Below, in pieces: positions 22,840 through 34,116 of a stretch of 64,000 nucleotides of DNA. The notes beneath the pieces are model-generated. The model saw nothing but the letters and a program-made list of their open reading frames with translations. It made no database searches and was not told the origin of the DNA. The stretch spans positions 2,179,615 through 2,243,614 of the forward strand of contig NW_020312867.1 in assembly GCF_003265705.1 (NCBI RefSeq), in the 5' to 3' direction. The position numbers and the translations under genes are program-made. Numbering within the stretch: the first letter of the stretch is position 1; each line of letters opens with the position of its first letter. The stretch comes from Callorhinus ursinus. Lineage: Eukaryota > Chordata > Mammalia > Carnivora > Otariidae.

Positions 22840-23180
22840 GTGGTTTTAATATTTAAACACAGTTTGCTGCCGCACAGCCAAAGGCAAAAGCAGCTGTCTC
22901 CTTTTTCTTCTTCCTCTCCTTCCTTCCATCCCTTTTTTTAAAACTTTAATGTCTCCCACCGGCCCCCAGTGGGGGAGGTGTTGTTCAAGTGTCATATTTC
23001 AAAGGGTTGCCACAGCTGGAGGGATATTCAGAGCATTTCGAGCCAATCCATTGTGTATAAATATATAGATATATATATATATAGGTTTCATTATCCCCTT
23101 CAGGGCTGCCAGAGAATATATTCTTTTAATATGTATAATATATTTGAGCTGCTACATGACTCGCAGAGGGGAGGGAGGGA
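22840..23180. other. AT-rich, repeat-free block with TATA microsatellite
   Basis: Unique AT-rich stretch with words such as TTTTAATATTTAAACACAG and CAAAGGCAAAAGCAGCTGTC, an E-box-like CAGCTG, and an ATATATATATATATA microsatellite near 23066-23082. It is unlike the GC-rich surroundings and could be a conserved non-coding element. That is a guess from composition. Confidence 0.3.
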
Positions 23181-23308
23181 GGGTGGCCCACAACTGACAT
23201 TTCAGAGGCATTTCCAGGGACAGAGAAACAGCTGTTGGGAAAGGGGAGGGCTCTGTTCAGCTGAGGTTGGCCTCTGGGGTCCTGGCGCCAGGAGGGCGGT
23301 CGGGGGGC

Positions 23309-23329
23309 GGGGGGGGGGGGGGGGGGGGG
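23309..23329. repeat. Poly-G run (21 G)
   Basis: Uninterrupted run of 21 G preceded by CGGGGGGC. It is prone to quadruplex formation and to sequencing length error. Confidence 0.95.
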
Positions 23330-23499
23330 CGTCTAAAGCATAATCCCTACCTTGTGCCTGGATCTAGCACTGATATTTATTTGGTCCTTTGAGATGTGGT
23401 TCATTTGATCCTTTTGGGTATCCAGAGCTTTTCTTTGTTAAGTGGTGCTCAGCTCTAACAAAGGATCTGGGGGCAACGTTTCCTGGATCTGCTGCAGCC

Positions 23500-23660
23500 A
23501 CAGAAGTTCAAGGCTGTATGCTAGCTGTGTGACCTTGGGCAAGCTGCTTACACTCTCTGAGCCTCAATGTCTCCATCTGTAAAAGGAACTGGCAGGCCTG
23601 CCTTGCAGGGTGAAAGCAGATCACGTATGTGAATACGGAGAAAGTGCCAAGTGGGTGCTC
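23500..23660 (+). repeat. MIR SINE
   Basis: Well-kept core: CTAGCTGTGTGACCTTGGGC, then TCTGAGCCTCAATGTCTCC and TCTGTAAAAGGAAC. Confidence 0.8.
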
Positions 23661-24546
23661 ACAATTGGGGATGTGACCCAGTTATTAGGGGGCGGGGTGA
23701 GGAAGGGCTTCCCCGGAGAAGTGGCACTTGTGCTGAGACCCAAGTAAGGGATGATCGCAGATGAAGAGGGACAGGGAGATAAAATGTTCCATGTACCTCT
23801 CCAGCCTACCATGGCAAGGGACAATTCGGCCATTTGACAGCCGTGAGTGGGACAGGTCCAGAATGACCGGGGCTGCCCATACCTGGCAGATTTCGCTTGG
23901 AGTGAGCCCAGGGCCCGAGTGGCCTTTGGGACCTCAGGCTTCCCTGCCTTCACCTCTGCAGGTGCATGGTGCAAGGACCCCAGCCTCTGCCTCCCGTTTG
24001 GCTTGCCAGTTCCTCTTGGTTCCCCAACCACTTCCCAGGAAGCAAAACCATGTCTTCCTGGGTAGCGGGGACTATTTAAAATCAAGGTCAAAATAAAAAG
24101 GTGGTTTGTTCTTCCCTGGCATTCCTTGGCATCTCTGACTCTCCACAGCCTCTAGTCATTTGTCTCTCAGGGGCTCCCTCCTGACTCTCCTGCCACCACC
24201 TCCTCCCTCCCCTGGGTCTGGCCACCTGGGAAAGGAAGACAGAGGTCACCAGAGTCCCAGTGGGAACAGGAGCTCTGAGCCCTGAGGCAGGGGCTCCCAC
24301 AGATGGGCCCAGACCAGCAAAATTGGCACCAACTGGGAACTTTTGAGTAGATTTGGGGCCCAGGAATCCTACTTCCCCATGCTCCAGGGTGATGCTGAGG
24401 CCGGGCAGGAGTTTAGGAACCTTGAGTTCGGAACCACAAGCCACCCCCCAGAGGCAGGGGACTCCGTTCTGGGACCCCTAAGTTTCCGCCAGCAGCGCTT
24501 AAACTCTGTGACCCTCTCAGCCTGCTTTCCACCCACCTTTCCCCTT
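23661..24546. other. Intergenic, unique sequence
   Basis: Unique GC-rich sequence. The overlapping open frames on both strands here show no recognisable domain. Confidence 0.4.
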
Positions 24547-24562
24547 CCATCCACCTCATTTT

Positions 24563-24766
24563 TTTTTAAGATTTTTTTTTTAATTTACTTTTCAACAGAG
24601 AGAGAGAGACAGCAAGAGAGGAAATACAAGCAGGGGGAGTGGGACAGGGAGAAGCAGGCTTCCTGCTGAGCAGGGAGCCCTATGTGGGGCTCGCTCGATC
24701 CCAGGACCCTGGGATCATGACCTAAGCCCAAGGCAGACGCTCAACCGACTGAGCCACCCAGGCGTC
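24563..24766 (-). mobile_element. Can-SINE, - orientation
   Basis: Antisense SINE ending GAGCCACCCAGGCGTC. The duplication CCATCCACCTCATTTT is present at 24547-24562 and from 24767. Confidence 0.93.
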
Positions 24767-24829
24767 CCATCCACCTCATTTTCTAAGGCATCACCCTGGG
24801 TTCTTCCCTGTCCCCTACCTTTCATCTGA

Positions 24830-25420
24830 CAGAAGACCCCATCAATCCTACTTCAAAATAATCTGGAATCCACCCGCTCCTCGGTGGCCACCCTGGTCTG
24901 AGCCACCAGCATTTCTCCCCTGAATGATTACAACAGCTTCCTCTCTGGTCTCTGGCTCCCATTCGTGCCCTGCCCCAGCCCATTCTCCACCCAGCAGCCA
25001 GAAGGATCTTTTAAAAATATGAATCTGATCATTTTCCTTGCCCTATTTCACCCTTTCCACTTGCCTCGCCTTTGCATGGCTGGCTTCGGCTCATCTTTCA
25101 GCTCCTGGTTTAAATGCTGCCTCATTAGAGGCCCTGCCCTGACAGCTCCAGCTACCAGCAAGCCGCCCTCCTCAGTTATTCTTTGCTTGTGCTCTTTCTT
25201 GGTTTCCTTCACAGCATTTATCACAATGTGTCATTGTTTGTTTGTTGTTTACTTGTTTGGCAGTCTGTCTCCCCTCTCCGGATGGTGAGGTCCCAGGGAG
25301 CAGGGCTTCATTTTTCTGCTTACTGGTTCTATCCCAGGGACCCAGCAGCAAGTCTGGTGCACAGTCGGGGTGCTCAATATAAATTTCTGGAAGAAGAGGA
25401 GGGTGATATTTGATTGACCC
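24830..25420 (+). mobile_element. L2 LINE 3' fragment, + orientation
   Basis: L2 words in order: GTGGCCACCCTGGTCTGAGC, AATGATTACAACAGCTTCCT, CAGCAGCCAGAAGGATCTTT, CTGCCTCATTAGAGGCCCTG and GGTGCTCAATATAAATTTCT. Translated relics of the CR1/L2 ORF end can be guessed, but the frame is broken. Confidence 0.8.
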
Positions 25421-26030
25421 AATTCATCATGTTGAGCCAGGCTGTGTAGGTAATAAAAATGCACCCTCTTGGGTCAGATGACCATCCCCTCATCCAGTGA
25501 GCAGTGTCCAGGAATGAGCTGTGGTCTCTTCTAGAAGCAGCTGTGGCTGTGTCTGGTCCATGCAAGGGATGGAGTCCCCAGGACGCTGGCCCAGCCCCTT
25601 CTTAAGGCTCCAGGCTGAGCCAGGATGAAGCAGAAAGAACGGGAGACCTGGAAGTGCTGGTTCCCTACATACCCATTCTGCGGATGGGTAAACAGGCCTT
25701 CAGCCCCTCCCTCACATTGGGCAACTTCCAGAGGCCGCAAGTCCCCCCCCCCCCCCGCCTTGCCCCCCAGACCTCACCCCTGGGCTCACAGACTTCCCAA
25801 CAGCTAATAGAAGGTCCCTGAGGGGACTGAGAGGTCGAGGCCACCCCCCTGCCTTGGAGCAAGTTTGAGCAGCCCAGTTAGAGGACAGCACTCGCACCCT
25901 ATTTTCCAAAGAGCCCCTCTGTTCCTCACACTAAAGCTGGAGGGGGCTGTGGGGCGCTGGGATTTGGGACTGGTGTTCAGGAGATCTGAGTAGCCTCCCT
26001 CCCCCTCTCGGTGCCTCGGTTTCCCTCTCT
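25421..26030. other. Intergenic, unique sequence
   Basis: Unique GC-rich sequence with a C run near 25743-25757. No gene is recognised. Confidence 0.4.
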
Positions 26031-26034
26031 GAAC

Positions 26035-26220
26035 AGCCCGCGGGATCTTGAGGCTCCCGGAGTCTCAGAACCCGCAGAGCTTGGTCTCTGGGGTCGCAGC
26101 GGGCCCTCCGCCCGCAGCAGCCGAGCTGAGTCGCGGCTCCTCTTCTCCGCGGAGCGCCGGCGCTCCCTGCTGGAGCGAGGCGGGAGGGCAGCCGCCTGTG
26201 CCGTCCGTCCTGGGGGGCTG
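26035..26220. promoter_or_regulatory. Small CpG island without an assigned gene
   Basis: About 20 CpGs in about 185 bp of roughly 70% GC sequence, including CCGCGG, GTCGCGGCTCC and GCGCCGGCGCTCC. I counted by eye, and the observed/expected CpG ratio appears close to 0.9. No recognised exon starts here. It could be the promoter of an unannotated transcript or an orphan island. Confidence 0.5.
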
Positions 26221-26789
26221 CAGGGCCAGGGCCAGGGACCTGGCACAGCAGCTGGGGAGAGGGTCAGAGGCACACAGAGGGGGATACAAATACCCGCCGG
26301 CCTCAGACATTCCAGGCGCACCCAAAAACATGGACACGGTACCACTCAGGCCCTTCCGATGATCTCAGGCGCCCAGACCAGTGAGGCTGGTGGAAAGGTG
26401 TGGACACAGAGCACGGACACGTGGGCGGGGGGTGTCCATCCGCGTGTCCTGGAGGCCCCTCGTGGTGTGGGAGAAAGAGAAAGGGGGGAGCCCACATAAA
26501 CACCCCACGTGCTAAAGGCACCCTGTCACCCAGTGGTGGGAAAAGTGCCGCCTGCAAAGGGCAGATGAGGCCAAGACTCCCTAGCTGCATCTCAGCATTA
26601 CAGGAAACCCTTAGGGAAAGTCTGGATGCGGGGTTGGAGATCTGCCCTCTCCTGTGGGTCCTGTTCCTCCGAAGATTCAGAGAGCGTCAGGAGCCTCCGG
26701 GAACCACAGCTGCAAGTTGCGGCTAGGAAGGAGGACCCGGAAAGGCCAGCTGCTCTCGGCTTGGAGACCTTCCATTTGGAAATCAGGCT

Positions 26790-26970
26790 CGCTGGCTTTT
26801 TATTCATTCATTCAGTGGAGACTTGCTGAGTACCTACCACGGGCCGTATGCTTGCTGGGCCCCGTGCAGATCCACTGGTGAGCCAAGTCCTTGCTGGGCC
26901 CCACGCAGATCCACTGGTGAGCCAAGTCCCTGCCCTCACGAAGCTTAGTGGGCAAGAGGGACCACAGAGG
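26790..26970 (-). mobile_element. L2 fragment, - orientation, with an internal 39-bp tandem duplication
   Basis: ATTCATTCATTCAGTGGAGA, GAGTACCTACCACGGGCC and CCCTGCCCTCACGAAGCTTA match antisense L2. A 39-bp unit starting CTTGCTGGGCCCC occurs at 26851-26889 and again at 26890-26928. Confidence 0.7.
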
Positions 26971-29110
26971 AAAAGTCCATGGGAACAATGATGCCAGTTG
27001 GTAATCCAGCAATCCCACTGCTAGGCATACCCAAGAGACATGAAAACGTATGTCGGTATGTCCACACAAAGACTTGCACGAGACTGTTCATAGCAGCCTT
27101 AGTCCTGAGAGGTGAAAACTGGAAGCTGCTCAGGTCTCCATCAAACGGGAGAGCAACTGCGGGTCGGGAGGGACATCCATGCACCCAACACAGCTTGGCA
27201 TTAAAACCAAGTAAACGCACATAGATCAATGGAACAGAATAGAGAGCCCAGAAATGGACCCCCAACTCTATGGTCAACTCATCTTTGACAAAGCAGGAAA
27301 GAATGTCCAATGGAAAAAAGACAGTCTCTTCCACAAATGGTGTTGGGAAAATTGGACAGCCACCTGCCGAAGAATGAAACTGGACCATTTCCTTACACCA
27401 CACACAAAAATAGACTCCAAATGGTTGAAAGACCTAAACGTGAGACAGGAGTCCATCAAAATCCTAAAGGAGAACACAGGCAGCAACCTCTTCGACCTCA
27501 GCCGCAGCAACTTCTTCCTAGAAACATCGCCAAAGGCAAGGGAAGCCAGGGCAAAAATGAACTCTTGGGATTTCCTCAAGATAAAAAGCTTTTGCACAGC
27601 AAAAGAAACAGTCCACAAAACCAAAAGACAACCGACAGAATGGGAGAAAATATTTGCAAATGACATATCAGATAAAGGGCTAGTATCCAAAATCTATAAA
27701 GAACTTATCAAACTCAACACCCAAAGAACAAATAATCCAATCAAGAAATGGGCAGAAGACATGAACAGACATTTTTCCAAAGAAGACATCCAAATGGCCA
27801 AGAGACACATGAAAAAGTGCTCCACGTTGCTCGGCATCAGGGAAATCCAAATCAAAACCTCAATGAGATTCCACCTCACACCCATCAGAATGGCTAAAAA
27901 TAACAAGTCAGGAAACGACAGATGTTGGCGGGGATGCGGAGAAAGGGGAACCCTCCTACACTGTTGGTGGGAATGCAAGCTGGTGCAACCCCTCTGGAAA
28001 ACAGCATGGAGGTTCCTCAAATAGTTGAAAATAGAGCTACCCTATGATCCAGCAATTGCACTACTGGGTATTTACCCCAAAGATACAAATGTAGGGATCC
28101 GAAGGGATAGGTGCACCCCAATGTTTATAGCAGCAATGTCCACAATAGCCAAACTGTGGAAAGAGCCAAGATGTCCATCGACAGATGAATGGATAAAGAA
28201 GAAGTGGTATATATACACAATGGAATATTATGCAGCCATCAAAAGGAATGAGATCTTGCCATTTGCAACGACGTGGATGGAACTGGAGGGTGTTATGCTG
28301 AGTGAAATAAGTCAGAGAAAGACATGTATCATATGATCTCACTGATATGAGGAATTCTTAATCTCAGGAAACAAACTGAGGGTTGCTGGAGTGGTGGGGG
28401 GTGGTAGGGATGGGGTGGCTGGGTGATAGACATTGGGGAGGGTATGTGCTATGGCGAGCGCTGTGAATTGTGCAAGACTGTTGAATCAGAGATCTGTACT
28501 TCTGAAACAAATAATGCAATATATGTTAAGAAAAAAAAAAAGAAGATAGCAGAAGGGGAAGAATGAAGGGGAGTAAGTCGGAGGGGGAGACGAACCATGA
28601 GAGACGATGGACTCTGAAAAACAAACTGAGGGTTCTAGAGGGGAGGAGGGTGGGGGGATGGGTTAGCCTGGTGATGGGTATTAAAGAAGGCACGTGGAGC
28701 ACTGGGTGTTATGCACAAACAATGAATCATGGAACACAACATCAAAAACTAATGATGTAATGTATGGTGATTAACATAACAATAAAAAATAAAAAAATAA
28801 ACCAAGTGAACGACTGATAACTTGCAGCAACGTGTGTGAATCTCAGAACCATTGTGCTGCGCAAAAGCAATCAAACAAAAGAGTACCTGGCAAATCAGTT
28901 CATGTATGAGAAATTCTAGATAGGGAACAGCTAGGCCGTGGTAACCGAAAGCAGATGGGTGAGCGAAACTTTCGGGGTGATGGAAATGTTGATTTGGTGG
29001 TGGTTATCAGAATATAGGTATTTGTCAAAATTCACTTTCAACGAGTGTATTTTGTTGTATTATTTTGAGGTATAAATTATACCTCAATAAAGTTGATTTC
29101 CAAAAAGATA
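26971..29110 (+). mobile_element. Old L1 3' end split by a younger L1
   Basis: The left half (to 27217) has AATCCCACTGCTAGGCATAC and GTTCATAGCAGCCTTAGTCC. The right half (from 28799) has TGTGTGAATCTCAGAACCAT and ends ATTATACCTCAATAAAGTTG. Both are in + orientation, and the younger L1 sits between them. Confidence 0.85.
27218..28798 (+). mobile_element. 5'-truncated carnivore L1, ORF2 C-terminal part + 3'UTR
   Basis: The open frame 27254-28024 (256 codons), continued after an in-frame TAG by 28025-28336, is the C-terminal end of L1 ORF2p. Landmarks are [66 protein letters not shown] and IYTMEYYAAIKRNEI. The stop codon at about 28022-28024 and the missing 5' part make it inactive. A carnivore L1 3'UTR follows and contains two related copies of the same segment, about 250 bp apart. 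The insertion is flanked by a 14-bp duplication (AAACCAAGTAAACG at 27204-27217, AAACCAAGTGAACG at 28799-28812). Confidence 0.93.
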
Positions 29111-29310
29111 TAATGCCAAGAGCTCCAAAGCCAGTAAAATGAAAAGGAAAACGGATGGATTTAGGATAATGTGGTCAGAGATGCTTCTCTGTGGGGATGA
29201 TATTGGAGCCGAGACCTGAAGGAAGAGGAGCTGGAGCTGGGGATATGGGGAAACATCCCAGGCTGGGCAGGACCCACAAATGCAAAGGCCCTGAGGCCAG
29301 AAGGCCCCTC
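29111..29310 (-). mobile_element. L2 fragment, - orientation
   Basis: GAGCCGAGACCTGAAGGAAG and CAAATGCAAAGGCCCTGAGG are typical antisense L2 words. Confidence 0.65.
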
Positions 29311-30684
29311 CCTCCATGTCCCAAATAACTGAAACAAAACATATTCAGGCAAGTACCCCAGGGCTGCTAATTGCTGACCTCATCAAAACAATAGAAAAGG
29401 GGGTTTGTTCCTCCCTTCCCCCAATCCTGGTTTTTCTGGTCACGCCCACGAAGACTGCCGTAAGTGGTAGACTTCCTCCAGCTCTGGGTTTCAATTGGCC
29501 AAATAAAGCCCGCAGCTCCAGGCAAGGTTGAGGAAGTAGGGGTAACTCTGGTACTTCTTGCTTTTCTGTCTCCCTCTGGGGTTCCCGTGAAAGCCGACCC
29601 CAAGGCAAAGAGGCGGGTGCAGGTGGTTTCTTTGGGAGGTGGCCCCGGGAAGCACAATTTGAGAGTGGGGGAGCAAGTCAGGGAAGGGAAGGAAGCCAGT
29701 ATGGGGTTGCAGATGGAGGGGTTGATGCCGAGGGCAGCGGAGGCTCAGTCCAGCTGGGGCCCTCTGGGACACTGACTCAGGGCATGAACTCCTTGGCCCA
29801 TCTGGCTGCCCTGTGTGGGTTGAGCGGCCCTGGCCAGAGAATGCTCCAGGGCAGACACTCACGGAAAGATGTTAGTGATGTTGCTACTACCGGTGGACCA
29901 CCTCCAAGAGGGGCTGAGCGCGGAGCAGGGAGTACGGGCAGGGCCCCCCCCCCACCTCTGCTATAGCATCTGCCTGGGGCCTCGGGGAAGGAACTTTTCT
30001 GCCATATAGAGTTCTGCAAATTTTGTTTCATTGCAGTAAATAAGAATCTGCATCTTAGAGAAAGAGGTGCACCCTCTCCACCATGGTGGGCTTTGGCACC
30101 TCTTGTTAGAAGCAGCTTGGTCCCTGCAAGCTCCAAACCGGGGCTTCTCCCCACTCCTGACCCCCTCTACCTCCAAATCCGCTCAGACCCCCAGGCCTGT
30201 GGATTCTTTAGGCCCCGATCTCCTGTTCCCCTAATTCCCATTCCCCAGTAGATCCAGATGGCCCATCAGAGCAGCCTTCAAAGTGCTGGCCTCGCCAGGC
30301 CCCTCCCTTGCTTGGTCCTTGCTGTGGCCGCCCCCATCCTCGGTGGCATTTGCCAAACTTCTGCCCCAGATCTACCTGTATTTCTTATTTACTTAATATT
30401 TTTCTGTGAGTTGACTTCCCATGATTTTGAGTGTGATTTACTTATTTTTATCTTCAAAGGAAACTATTAAAATCTTATACTATTTCAAAATCCTTGTGAA
30501 ATCATGAGCTTCGTGTCCCACTTCAGATGAGCCAGGCAGCTCCCCAGCCCCTCCAGCGACACCGATGTCACACTAAAGGAAATGCCACCGGTCAGAACCA
30601 ATCCAGCCTCCTACCTGGGTGTTAGAAACCTTACATAGCCAGGGCTCCACCTGCATCTCCAGACTCACATACTACCCCCCTAAA
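29311..30684. other. Intergenic, unique sequence
   Basis: Unique. Overlapping frames on both strands reach 125 codons but show no domain, and no CpG cluster is present. Confidence 0.4.
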
Positions 30685-30745
30685 CACACACGCACGCGCG
30701 CACGCATGCACACACACATGCACGCAAATGCATGCCAACACACAG
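30685..30745. repeat. Alternating purine-pyrimidine (CA/CG/CATG) tract
   Basis: ACACACACGCACGCGCGCAC followed by GCATGCACACACACATGCAC. This is a microsatellite-like tract with strong Z-DNA potential. Confidence 0.85.
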
Positions 30746-31490
30746 CACTTACTTGCTCCCAAACTTTTAGCTATGCTGTTCCCTCTGCCTGACATTTTCT
30801 TCCCATATCCTTATATGCCTGATACGCTCCTAGTCATCCTTCAAAAGCCAACTCAAATGGTATTTGCCATCTAGATTCTATCCCCTCTCTGAGCTCCCAG
30901 AATTAATTTCTCCTTTCTCTGGCTTTGCACACCCCTCTGCTCACCTACCTGTAATAGAAAGGACCATGTGATGACATAGATGCCTGCCCAGACACCTCCC
31001 TCCCTACTTGGCTGGGAGTGCTTGCTCAGAGGAGCAGAGCGTGGGGTGGGTCTTCTTTATCAAGCCTCTGACAAACATTTGCTGAGTATCTTCTGAATGC
31101 CAGGCACAGTGAAAGGTGCGGCACTTACAGCCATGAGCAAGGCAGACCCAACCCCTCTCTCCTCAATCCTATAGCCTGCTGGGGAAGACAGACACTACGT
31201 ACATAAACAAACAAATGACTATATAATTTCCAAATTGTGGTAAGTGCTACCAAGAAAGCATCTGGGTGCTTCAAGACAGAACAACAGGGAACCGATTTGG
31301 ATGGGGCAGGAAGAGAAGGTCTCAGTAAGGAGGTGACATTTGAACTGAGTCCTGAAGGATGGGAAGGAGTCAGCCAGAAGAAAGGCTGGGGACAGTGCTG
31401 GAGGAGAGGAAACACTCTGAGCCATGGATGTGAAGTGGGAAAGTGGGGTGTTCTTTGAAGAAAACGGAGGCCAGGGTGGCCGGAGCAACA
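30746..31490. mobile_element. L2 fragments: + (to ~30975) then - (from ~31070)
   Basis: The sense part has GCTGTTCCCTCTGCCTGACA and CATCCTTCAAAAGCCAACTC. The antisense part has GAATGCCAGGCACAGTGAAA, GGTAAGTGCTACCAAGAAAG and GAGGTGACATTTGAACTGAG. These are two separate ancient insertions. Confidence 0.7.
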
Positions 31491-31829
31491 TGGTTAGGGG
31501 GCAGGACAGCGGGGAGAGTTTGCAGGGTCGGCGGTGGTGGATATGCCGGGGTGTGGCTGACGTTGACGTTGCCAGCCATCAGACCCATACCCCCTGAGGG
31601 CTAACTGTGTCTCTGTGCCTGTGGGAGTCACCTGTCCGTGGCACCGAGCTTGGCTGGATGCAGGGGACAAGCCAGGAAAGTTAAAGCCCATGGGTGCCCC
31701 TCGCTCGATGAGGGTCAGAATGTTAGAGGATACATTCCATCTTCCACCTGGGCCAGGACCAGCGTACAAAAGGCCTCCCTCTCAGGGTTGTGCAAGTGTG
31801 GAGTCAGCACTTGAGAGGGAGGGCCTGCT

Positions 31830-32090
31830 TAAATGTTTGTATCAGCACTTTACGGAGAGATAACTCACATACCATAAAGTTCACCCCCATCAAGTGTACA
31901 ATTCAGTGGTTTTTAATATATTCACAAAATTGCGCAGCCATCACCATCACATCTTCTCTAATTCCAGAACGTTTTCACCATCCCCCCAAAGAAACCCTGT
32001 ACCCCTTAGTCATTCCTTATCTCACTTTGCCCACCCACCCCCAGTGCCCAGCAACCTCTAATTTACTTTCTGTCTCCAGGGAGAGACAAG
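31830..32090 (-). mobile_element. Old L1 3' end, - orientation
   Basis: CACATACCATAAAGTTCACC, AGTGTACAATTCAGTGG and GCAGCCATCACCATCACATC are antisense L1 3'UTR words also found in the 3570-4300 element. Confidence 0.8.
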
Positions 32091-32454
32091 CTGCTGTGAC
32101 CAGGAGAGGGTAGCCCTGCTTCTTGGAAGCTTCTCGCAAAGTGCCAGACAGATCTTCAATAATGGAAAATGAGGCTGGGGCAGGTGAGGGGGGCTCAGAT
32201 GCCAGCTCCAGGTATGTGGGCTTGATCTCCAGGGCTCAGAGCAGGGGAGGGTCAGGGTCGGGGGTAAGGTTGAAGGTGGGGGGGCAGGGAGGAGGCTGGT
32301 ATTGGCGCTAGGCTGGGGTCCTGGAGGTGTAGTGAGCAGAGTGGGGGGGGGGGACTGTTTGGGAACAGGTTGGATGGAAATTGGGATTGACCACACAGGA
32401 ATTACTTTGAGATAGGCTCCTTAAGATGTCAAACTTCTGGACCATTGAGATTTT

Positions 32455-33235
32455 TTTTTTTTTTTTGGTATGTCTGTGTACTATTTATCATTCTAATTTA
32501 TTTAATACTTTTTGTTATTCAAATTAATTACTACTACATACCCACCGGAATGGTTAAAGTATAAAAAGTTATAAAAATTTGGTTTTTAGGAAAGATGAGG
32601 AACATCTTTTTTAGGAAAGATGAGGAACAACAGGAGTTCTCCTACCTAGCAGGTGGTAATGTCAAATGATGCCAGTTTGGAAAACATTTTGGCAGTTTCT
32701 AATAAAGTTAAACCACATGATCCAGCCACTCCCATCCCAGATATTTATCCAAGAGAAATAAAAATAAATGTCCATGAAATGACTTGGACAAAAATGTTCA
32801 TAGCAGCTTTCTTCGTAATAGCCCCACACTGGAAAGAATTCAAAAGGCCATCGACAAGTTGACTTGATAAACAAACAGTGGTGTGTCTATACAGTGAAAT
32901 ACTGCTCAGCAACGAAAAGGTATGAACTGTTGCCACATTTAGTCACATCCATGAATCTCAAAAACATTATTGCAAGTGAAAAATGTCACACAAGGGATCA
33001 CATTTGATGTGATTCCAATCATTAAAGTTCTAGAACAGGCCAAAGGAATCTGTGGGTGACAAGAATCAGAATACTCGTTACCTCCTTGAGGAGATGGCTA
33101 TGGATGCAGTAGGTGAAAGATTTCTGGGGTGCTGCCCACTTTCCATGTCTTGATTTGGTTGGTGATCATTTGAATGTGTATAATTAAGATTTGCTCGTTT
33201 GTGTCCCAGTAATAAATAATCGTGAAAATAAAACA
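32455..33235 (+). mobile_element. Old L1 3' end, + orientation
   Basis: GCCAGTTTGGAAAACATTTT, GTTCATAGCAGCTTTCTTCG, CCATGAATCTCAAAAACATT and a terminal AATAAAACAATG. It contains a local duplication (TTAGGAAAGATGAGGAACA at about 32586 and 32611). Confidence 0.75.
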
Positions 33236-33436
33236 ATGTCACCTGATTTAATTTTTAATTATTTTATGTTGAGACAATCATAGATTCACATGCAGTTGAA
33301 TGCAGAGAGATCCCATGATCCTGTTACCCAGTTTTCTCCCAAAACTATAGTAAACTATAGTAAAATATCACAACCAGGATATTGACATGGATACAATCCA
33401 TTGATCTTTTCAGATTTACCTAGTTGTGCTTTACTC

Positions 33437-33437
<1 letters not shown>

Positions 33438-33468
<31 letters not shown>
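33438..33468. repeat. (TG)n microsatellite
   Basis: About 15 TG units, directly followed by a G-rich stretch. Confidence 0.97.
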
Positions 33469-33474
<6 letters not shown>

Positions 33475-33601
33475 CGGGGGGGCTTTGCAATTTTATCACA
33501 CATGTAGGTTAGTGTATCCGTGTCCACCACAGTCAAGATGCAGAACAGTTCCAACATTGCAAGAATCACTTGCACTGTTCTTTTAAAAACATACCCACAA
33601 C

Positions 33602-33826
33602 GGGACGCCTGGGTGGCTCAGTCAGTTGGTTAAGCGTCTGCCTTTGGCTCAGGTCATGATTCCAGCGTCCTGGGATCCAGCCCCGCATCGGGCTCCTTGC
33701 TCAGTGGGGAGCCTGCTTCTCCCTCTGCATGCTGCTCCCCGCTTGTGTGCTCTCTCTCTGTCAAATAAACAAATAAAATCTTTAAAATAAAAATAAAATA
33801 AAATAAAATAAAAAAATAAAAAAGAC
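33602..33826 (+). mobile_element. Can-SINE, + orientation
   Basis: Head GGGACGCCTGGGTGGCTCAG, tail CAAATAAACAAATAAAATC and an expanded (AAATA)n tail. Confidence 0.93.
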
Positions 33827-33925
33827 ACACCCACTCTCACCCCTCCATCACCCCACCTCACCCTTAATTCCTGGCAACCAGTGATCTGTTTCTCAATGTC
33901 TACTGTTTTGTCATTTCAAAAATTT

Positions 33926-34116
33926 TTTTTTTATTTTATTTATTTATTTGAGAGAGAGAGAATGAGAGATAGAGAGCACGGGAGGGAAGAGGGTCAGAGG
34001 GAGAAGCAGACTCCCTGCCGAGCAGGGAGCCCGATGTGGGACTCGATCCCGGGACTCCAGGATCATGACCTGAGCCGAAGGCAGTCGCTTAACCAACTGA
34101 GCCACCCAGGCGCCCT
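33926..34116 (-). mobile_element. Can-SINE, - orientation
   Basis: Antisense tail with a poly-T start and head GAGCCACCCAGGCGCCC. TCAAAAATTTTTT flanks both sides. Confidence 0.93.
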
